Part shown: positions 33,265-37,665 of the stretch, one piece after another
Layout of the letters: each line of letters opens with the position of its first letter
How positions within the stretch are numbered: the stretch's first letter is position 1
Assembly: GCA_013314715.1 (NCBI GenBank)
Contig: JABUFC010000034.1
Span: forward strand, 1 to 37,665
Direction of reading: 5' to 3'
Origin: Bacteroidales bacterium
GTDB lineage: Bacteria > Bacteroidota > Bacteroidia > Bacteroidales > GWA2-32-17
Length of the DNA stretch: 37,665 nt
Translations under genes and position numbers: made by a program
Notes under the pieces: model-generated
Database searches by the model: none
What the model saw: the letters and a program-made list of their open reading frames with translations, nothing else
Told to the model about the DNA's origin: nothing

Positions 33265-33599
33265 AAGCGTTAAATTTTTAAATTAAACATTTTTTTGCGT
33301 TTTAATGAGCTCAATTAAAACATAACAAATTTCATAAAAAAAAAACAAAAACAATGACATTTGTCATGTTTTGAAAATTATTAGTAAATGTAACATTTTT
33401 TATGTAAAAGTATGTAGTTTGTTAGTAAATATTGTTTTGAATTTAGTGAATAGTTTTTGCCATTATGGTTTACTATTTTTCTTCTACATCGAAGTTATAA
33501 AATTTCAACAATCGTTCTATAAGCAAATTTAAATTATCGGGCATATAAATAGTGTCGGAGACGATTTTGTTGTTCTTGACTAAAACAAGGCGGGGGTTG
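33222..33599 (-). repeat. 378-bp inter-module repeat, copy 1
   Basis: Identical to 35508-35885 at a spacing of 2286 bp. It spans the last 42 codons of the module 2 large gene, the whole intergenic spacer and the first codons of the module 1 small gene. Similarity, but not identity, extends to about 33150. The large-gene tail part is also found, diverged, at 31257-31370. Confidence 0.9.
33354..33367. promoter_or_regulatory. Palindrome ATGACATTTGTCAT upstream of module 1
   Basis: A perfect inverted repeat (ATGACA, 2 nt, TGTCAT) about 90 nt before the small-gene ATG. A second palindrome, AAATGT-A-ACATTT, lies at 33386-33398. Both recur in the identical spacer before module 2 (35640-35653). They are candidate operator sites; the regulator is unknown and no -7 box is obvious. 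Confidence 0.4.
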
Positions 33600-35146
33600 T
33601 TTTCTTGAAAAGGATTAAAATATTTGTAAATGTTTTGTGATTGTTTTAAAATGCGATTATTGTCTATTAAACTGTAATTATTCAAAAAAAGTTTTATTTC
33701 TTGTTCATTTTTATATACATAGGTCAAATAAAAAGGTGTTTTTTTTATATTAAAAAATACAGATTGATTTATTGATATATTTTTAGCAATGTAATCATTA
33801 CATGAATGACAAGCGTTTGATGATATTATTAATAATGCAAAAGAACTGTCGTTAATTCCAATATTTCGAAAATATTTAAAATAATCATTTTCCGTTTTAT
33901 TTTCACTTTTTATTTTATTTCCCATTATTTTACAATACTGTTCTTCATGTAGCTTTTTTGTAGCCCTTTTTATTGAATCAAGTTGAGTTTTCAATAATGT
34001 TTTATTCATTTTCGTAAATTCAAAATTAAAGAATTTAATATGTAATGAATCGTTTTCAATGGTGGCATTATAAAACATATTTTGATAAAAACCATGTATG
34101 GCAAAATCAGTAGCATAAATTGCTTCTCCTTTATAATTAAAATTTGTATCTGCAAATATTATTAATGCTTGATTATTATAATCATCGCCTAAAACTGCAT
34201 ATCTAAAATATAATTGGTGGTTAGGAGCATAATATATACCTAAATAATACGGGTCTTCTTTATCAGATTTGCTAATAGGTGATTTATAAGCATTTATCGT
34301 ATCGATAAATTGAGAGGCTAATTTATAACTATTATTATGACCTTTTATGTCCCATTCGTAAACGAAAGGAGTATATCTAAAGCTTATTAATAAATTATTT
34401 CTATGATTAATACTTCCATCTACGAAATAATATTCTGCACTAGTATTGTAGGGATAAAATACAGAATCGTTAATATAAGGATAAAATAAATCTTGATTAA
34501 AAACAATTTTTTTGTTTGTAATATCATAATATCCTGCTATTGGAAGTTTATTATATTTTGTTTTCTTTCCGTTTAAAGTGTTTATAGAAGTGAAAAATAG
34601 TTTTTGTTTACATAATAATTTATTTAAATAACCATTGTTGTAAAGAAAAAGGACTGAATCTAAAATAGATGTATTAATATTATTTGTCAATAAACTCGGA
34701 TTTTTTTTTATTGATAAGATATTAGGATGATAAAAACCATAATATTGCAATACTTCTCCATTAAAATTAATCAATGCTAAAGCCGAATCGTAATTATAAT
34801 AATTAGACGAATGAAAGAATACCCATAAAGAATCGTTTCCATTAAATTGAAAGTTTTCGATTTTTAATGCAAGCTTTATTTTTCGTAAAATATTTTTGGT
34901 TTTCAAATCATAGATATATATCAAATTATCTTGAGGATAAAACTTTACCAAGGCATAAACTTTATCTTCAATGTTTATAATTTTTACTGTACAATCAATG
35001 ATGCCCTTACTGGGTAAAGGTAGTTTTATTATATTTTTAGTAACAATATTTTTTATAGTAATTAAATTAACACTTTCTTTGCATGCAAAAAGTAAAATTA
35101 TTGAAAGGATAAGTATAATTGGATTAAATAATAATTTACGAAACAT
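33473..35146 (-). CDS. Large lipoprotein with propeller-like body and C-terminal thioredoxin-like CxxC domain (module 2)
   Basis: 557 residues. The lipoprotein signal ends IILLFAC (Cys22). The propeller-like body includes IYIYDLKTKNILRKIKLALK, LINFNGEVLQYYGF and ISFRYTPFVYEWDIKG. The C-terminal segment SFALLIISSNACHSCNDYI has Cys446 and Cys449. It is preceded by a conserved EEQYCKI cysteine and followed by the shared tail NPRLVLVKNNKIVSDTIYM. Residue identity with modules 1 and 3 is low across the body but close to complete over the last 45 residues. It is separated from its small gene by 51 nt that include a terminator-like hairpin. Confidence 0.75.
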   Translation of the reverse strand: MFRKLLFNPIILILSIILLFACKESVNLITIKNIVTKNIIKLPLPSKGIIDCTVKIINIEDKVYALVKFYPQDNLIYIYDLKTKNILRKIKLALKIENFQFNGNDSLWVFFHSSNYYNYDSALALINFNGEVLQYYGFYHPNILSIKKNPSLLTNNINTSILDSVLFLYNNGYLNKLLCKQKLFFTSINTLNGKKTKYNKLPIAGYYDITNKKIVFNQDLFYPYINDSVFYPYNTSAEYYFVDGSINHRNNLLISFRYTPFVYEWDIKGHNNSYKLASQFIDTINAYKSPISKSDKEDPYYLGIYYAPNHQLYFRYAVLGDDYNNQALIIFADTNFNYKGEAIYATDFAIHGFYQNMFYNATIENDSLHIKFFNFEFTKMNKTLLKTQLDSIKRATKKLHEEQYCKIMGNKIKSENKTENDYFKYFRNIGINDSSFALLIISSNACHSCNDYIAKNISINQSVFFNIKKTPFYLTYVYKNEQEIKLFLNNYSLIDNNRILKQSQNIYKYFNPFQENNPRLVLVKNNKIVSDTIYMPDNLNLLIERLLKFYNFDVEEK

Positions 35147-35164
35147 ATACTTTTATTTAAAAAC

Positions 35165-35191
35165 TATGAGCTGCAATACTTACAGCTCATA
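35165..35191 (-). terminator. Stem-loop between small and large genes of module 2 (attenuator-like)
   Basis: TATGAGCTG (35165-35173) pairs with CAGCTCATA (35183-35191), followed on the minus strand by GTTTTTAAAT. It would let the small gene be expressed more than the large one. Confidence 0.5.
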
Positions 35192-35197
35192 ATCAAA

Positions 35198-35550
35198 TTA
35201 TCTTGTGTTATCTTTTAACAAAATGACAGGTTCGCCATCAATTGTAACGTTTTTACACTCATTACCTGCATCAGAACAGTATGCTGGATGTGTTAACGAT
35301 TTTTCATGAAAGTCCTGATCAAAGTTGATTGCTTTTGAGCAAAGTATTACTTCGTAAAGCTTTTGTCTGGTTTTTATGTCAGTATATTCATTGCAAATAG
35401 AACCGTTGATTTGAACATTTGATTTTGTCAATATCCAGTCGCTAGTTTTCCACGAATGACCTTGTAGGTTGGTTTCTTTTTTCATTTCTTCTTTTTTGCA
35501 GGCAGTTGTCATAATTCCTCCTGCCAAAAGTAATAAAAATAATTTTTCAT
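35198..35550 (-). CDS. Small Cys-containing lipoprotein-like gene, module 2, with the same one-base shift
   Basis: As in module 1, the ATG at 35550 followed by five A's is one base out of phase with the open frame (35527 down). One extra A restores the same lipoprotein signal and a protein of 117 residues. The mature part is HSWKTSDWILTKSNVQING, then SICNEYTD, YEVILCSKAINF and a terminal CX6C (CSDAGNEC) followed by KNVTIDGEPVILLK. Its C-terminal half differs from modules 1 and 3 while its first 20 mature residues are nearly the same. Function unknown. Confidence 0.6.
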
Positions 35551-35885
35551 AAGCGTTAAATTTTTAAATTAAACATTTTTTTGCGTTTTAATGAGCTCAA
35601 TTAAAACATAACAAATTTCATAAAAAAAAAACAAAAACAATGACATTTGTCATGTTTTGAAAATTATTAGTAAATGTAACATTTTTTATGTAAAAGTATG
35701 TAGTTTGTTAGTAAATATTGTTTTGAATTTAGTGAATAGTTTTTGCCATTATGGTTTACTATTTTTCTTCTACATCGAAGTTATAAAATTTCAACAATCG
35801 TTCTATAAGCAAATTTAAATTATCGGGCATATAAATAGTGTCGGAGACGATTTTGTTGTTCTTGACTAAAACAAGGCGGGGGTTG
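35508..35885 (-). repeat. 378-bp inter-module repeat, copy 2
   Basis: Identical to 33222-33599. It joins the 3' end of the module 3 large gene to the 5' end of the module 2 small gene and includes the palindrome at 35640-35653. Identity breaks off just upstream of the shared NPRLVLV codons. Confidence 0.9.
35640..35653. promoter_or_regulatory. Palindrome ATGACATTTGTCAT upstream of module 2
   Basis: Second copy of the inverted repeat at 33354-33367, at the same distance from the small-gene ATG. Confidence 0.4.
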
Positions 35886-37309
35886 AAATATAGATATGGA
35901 TGGAAACGGCTATATAGTTGTGAAGTATCAAATTTTATTCTTTTTTGAGTATTATTATTAATGATATTTTCATTGGCTGAAATTATAGAATTAATGTTTG
36001 AATTTTCATTAATAAATATTAAATAAAAAGGAGAATTATTTATTTTAAATAAAACGTTTTTATTTATAGTTATAAATCTTAATATGTTCTTATTACACGA
36101 ACCACAACCATAATTATTTATAAATATAACAGAAAATGAAGAATCTAAGATATTAAACTTATTTTTTAAATATTCTCTAATATTTTTTGAATCATTAATA
36201 ACATTTTGCTTATTTATTTTACAATATTCATTTTCAGTATGATTTTTTATGTTTTTTAATGTATCTAAAATATTTGAAACATTTTTCTTTTTAAAAATAA
36301 AATTAGCATTTATAAGTGTTAATATTTGATTTTTTTCTGAAAATAAATTAAAACGACCATTTGTTTTTAAATCATCGCAATAATAATTATTTATTAAACT
36401 TTCTCCCATGTAATTGCCATATTTATCCGCATAAACATATAATAGTAAATTATTATATGATTTTGAAAAACGAACAACACGAAAAAACATTTCGCTTTTG
36501 GGCGAATACCAAACTTCACCATACATGGGTAAATCTGAATTTACTTCTACAGGATGAGTTTCTGATGGAATTGTATCTATAAATTGACATTTCAATTTCT
36601 TTAATTTTAAATTATTTGATTCAATATCCCATATATAGTAAAAAGGTGTATATCTAAAGCTAACAATTGCCATGTTTTTTCTGAAATATCGTAGTCCTAT
36701 AAAATAATAATCAAAATTTCCATTTGGATAATAGGTATTTTGAGTTAAAAATGGATATGTACAATTATTGTTTAATATGATTTTATTTTTTTTTAAGTCA
36801 AGATAACCTATAACAGGCTTTTTTAAAATTTTGTTTTTGTCAATAGGAGATAGAGTAAATAATATTTTATTATTTATAATAATAAAGTCGTTAATTATTG
36901 GATATGCCCATTTAATACTATCAAATAATGGGAATTTTTGCTTTATTTTACCAGTTTTATTTAATAGAAATAAACATCCTTGATTATAATTATAGTCACC
37001 ATAAATCCAGATACTATCATCATTTATATATTTAAAACTATTTATATAAAATTCATTAAATTTTAATGTGTCTATTGCATTATCATTTTTTAAACTATAT
37101 ATTATTATGTTGTTATTATCTGGATAATAAGTTATTAATATGCTATCTCCATATGCTTGAACACAAATTGAGTTTACACCACTGAATTTAATGTTATGTT
37201 TTTCATTAATAATTATATCATCAATTATTAAAATGCTATTTTTATTATTTGTAATATGATTACACCCACAAACAATTATTAAAAAAATTATTATTATTTT
37301 CTTCTTCAT
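35759..37309 (-). CDS. Large lipoprotein with propeller-like body and C-terminal thioredoxin-like CxxC domain (module 3)
   Basis: 516 residues from ATG 37309, chosen because it gives a lipoprotein signal (MKKKIIIIFLIIVCGC, Cys16). The frame stays open upstream to 37384, but that would read through a hairpin and overlap the small gene. The body has IIYSLKNDNAIDTLK, LLNKTGKIKQKFPL and VSFRYTPFYYIWDIES, with close matches to module 2. The thioredoxin-like segment is FINNYGCGSCNKNIL (Cys402, Cys405). The last 45 residues are the shared tail. It is richer in A+T and Asn than modules 1 and 2. Function unknown. Confidence 0.75.
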   Translation of the reverse strand: MKKKIIIIFLIIVCGCNHITNNKNSILIIDDIIINEKHNIKFSGVNSICVQAYGDSILITYYPDNNNIIIYSLKNDNAIDTLKFNEFYINSFKYINDDSIWIYGDYNYNQGCLFLLNKTGKIKQKFPLFDSIKWAYPIINDFIIINNKILFTLSPIDKNKILKKPVIGYLDLKKNKIILNNNCTYPFLTQNTYYPNGNFDYYFIGLRYFRKNMAIVSFRYTPFYYIWDIESNNLKLKKLKCQFIDTIPSETHPVEVNSDLPMYGEVWYSPKSEMFFRVVRFSKSYNNLLLYVYADKYGNYMGESLINNYYCDDLKTNGRFNLFSEKNQILTLINANFIFKKKNVSNILDTLKNIKNHTENEYCKINKQNVINDSKNIREYLKNKFNILDSSFSVIFINNYGCGSCNKNILRFITINKNVLFKINNSPFYLIFINENSNINSIISANENIINNNTQKRIKFDTSQLYSRFHPYLYFNPRLVLVKNNKIVSDTIYMPDNLNLLIERLLKFYNFDVEEK

Positions 37310-37328
37310 ATTAAGAAATAAAATTAGA

Positions 37329-37355
37329 GAGGCTGATAGAAAAAATATCAGCCTC
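37329..37355 (-). terminator. Stem-loop between small and large genes of module 3 (attenuator-like)
   Basis: GAGGCTGATA (37329-37338) pairs perfectly with TATCAGCCTC (37346-37355). On the minus strand it is followed by TCTAATTTTATTTC. It lies in the 55-nt gap before the chosen ATG. Confidence 0.55.
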
Positions 37356-37364
37356 GAGAAAATA

Positions 37365-37665
37365 TTAATTAGTTGAAGCTCCATCTTTTATGAGATATGC
37401 ACGTGCACCATCTATATTAACAATTTTACAATTATTTCCACTTGATGGACAACTTATTTTTCCAAATGGGTCTGTAGTTACTGCTTTATCATAAACAATT
37501 TCTTTATTGTTAATTTTGCCTTCATAAACAATTTGACTGGTAATTTGGTTTTGATATTCATCACAAACAGTTCCTTCAACAATAATTGAACTTTTTGTTA
37601 ATACCCAGTCGCTTGTTTTCCACGAATGACCTTGTTGGTTTGTTTCTTTTTTCATTTCTTCTTTT
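37365..37665 (-). CDS. Small Cys-containing lipoprotein-like gene, module 3, 5' partial at window edge
   Basis: The frame is open to the right edge, so the signal sequence is not seen and it cannot be told whether it carries the A-run shift. The visible part begins KKEEMKKETNQQGHSWKT and continues DWVLTKSSIIVEGTVCDEYQ, then CPSSGNNC (CX6C) and IVNIDGARAYLIK. Its first 149 visible bases (37517-37665) match 33061-33209 of the module 1 gene with a single mismatch noticed. Its 3' half is distinct. It is followed by the hairpin at 37329 and the module 3 large gene. Confidence 0.65.
   Translation of the reverse strand, partial: KEEMKKETNQQGHSWKTSDWVLTKSSIIVEGTVCDEYQNQITSQIVYEGKINNKEIVYDKAVTTDPFGKISCPSSGNNCKIVNIDGARAYLIKDGASTN

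Overview
The window looks like chromosomal DNA of an AT-rich, gliding-type or environmental Bacteroidota (probably Bacteroidales or a close order). The grounds are: several proteins ending in type IX secretion (T9SS) sorting domains of type A or type B; a PorP/SprF protein; Bacteroidota-style promoters (TAnnTTTG at -7, sometimes TTTG at -33); and gene orders ftsX-DUF3098-uppP-truB-queA and dut-nucleotidyltransferase-TPR-DUF4292-envC, which I recall as typical of this phylum. No insertion sequence, phage or CRISPR array was seen.

Left part (1-9.4 kb, mostly + strand): the tail of a type B T9SS protein, a tRNA-Val, a large secreted alpha/beta-hydrolase with a P-domain, a repeat-rich intergenic region, a TonB-dependent receptor followed by an endonuclease/exonuclease/phosphatase-family protein, and a secreted protein with three tail-fibre-like repeats.

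Middle part (9.4-20.5 kb, - strand): a T9SS-exported PHP-domain protein, then a five-gene run: phosphate-selective porin, purple-acid-phosphatase-like protein, PhoD-like phosphatase, SprB-repeat type B surface protein, and PorP/SprF. The promoters of the TonB receptor, the PHP gene and the porin operon each carry a tandem array of TTAACA-like hexamers on an 11-bp period. In all three the array ends exactly 29 nt before the chosen ATG, with a -7-like element at the same place. This is the layout expected of a PhoB/PhoP-type operator. I infer a phosphate-starvation regulon in which T9SS phosphatases release phosphate at the cell surface and the porin and receptor take up the products. The two surface-assembly genes inside the operon are the most novel part.

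Central housekeeping part (20.5-30.8 kb): a PflX-like radical SAM protein; the + strand cell-envelope/tRNA-modification operon ftsX to queA; and the - strand operon dut to envC.

Right part (30.9 kb to the edge, - strand): three tandem copies of a two-gene module, each a small Cys-containing lipoprotein-like gene followed by a large lipoprotein of about 515-560 residues with a C-terminal CxxC (thioredoxin-like) segment, plus one short stand-alone relative. The 3' ends of the large genes, the spacers and the 5' ends of the small genes are nearly identical between modules (378 bp are identical between two of them), while the interiors have diverged. Both complete small genes carry the same apparent one-base deletion in an A-run within the lipoprotein signal sequence. 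A stem-loop sits at each small/large gene junction. I do not recognise this system with certainty; its layout resembles the Bacteroides arrangement of small exported Cys peptides beside propeller lipoproteins.
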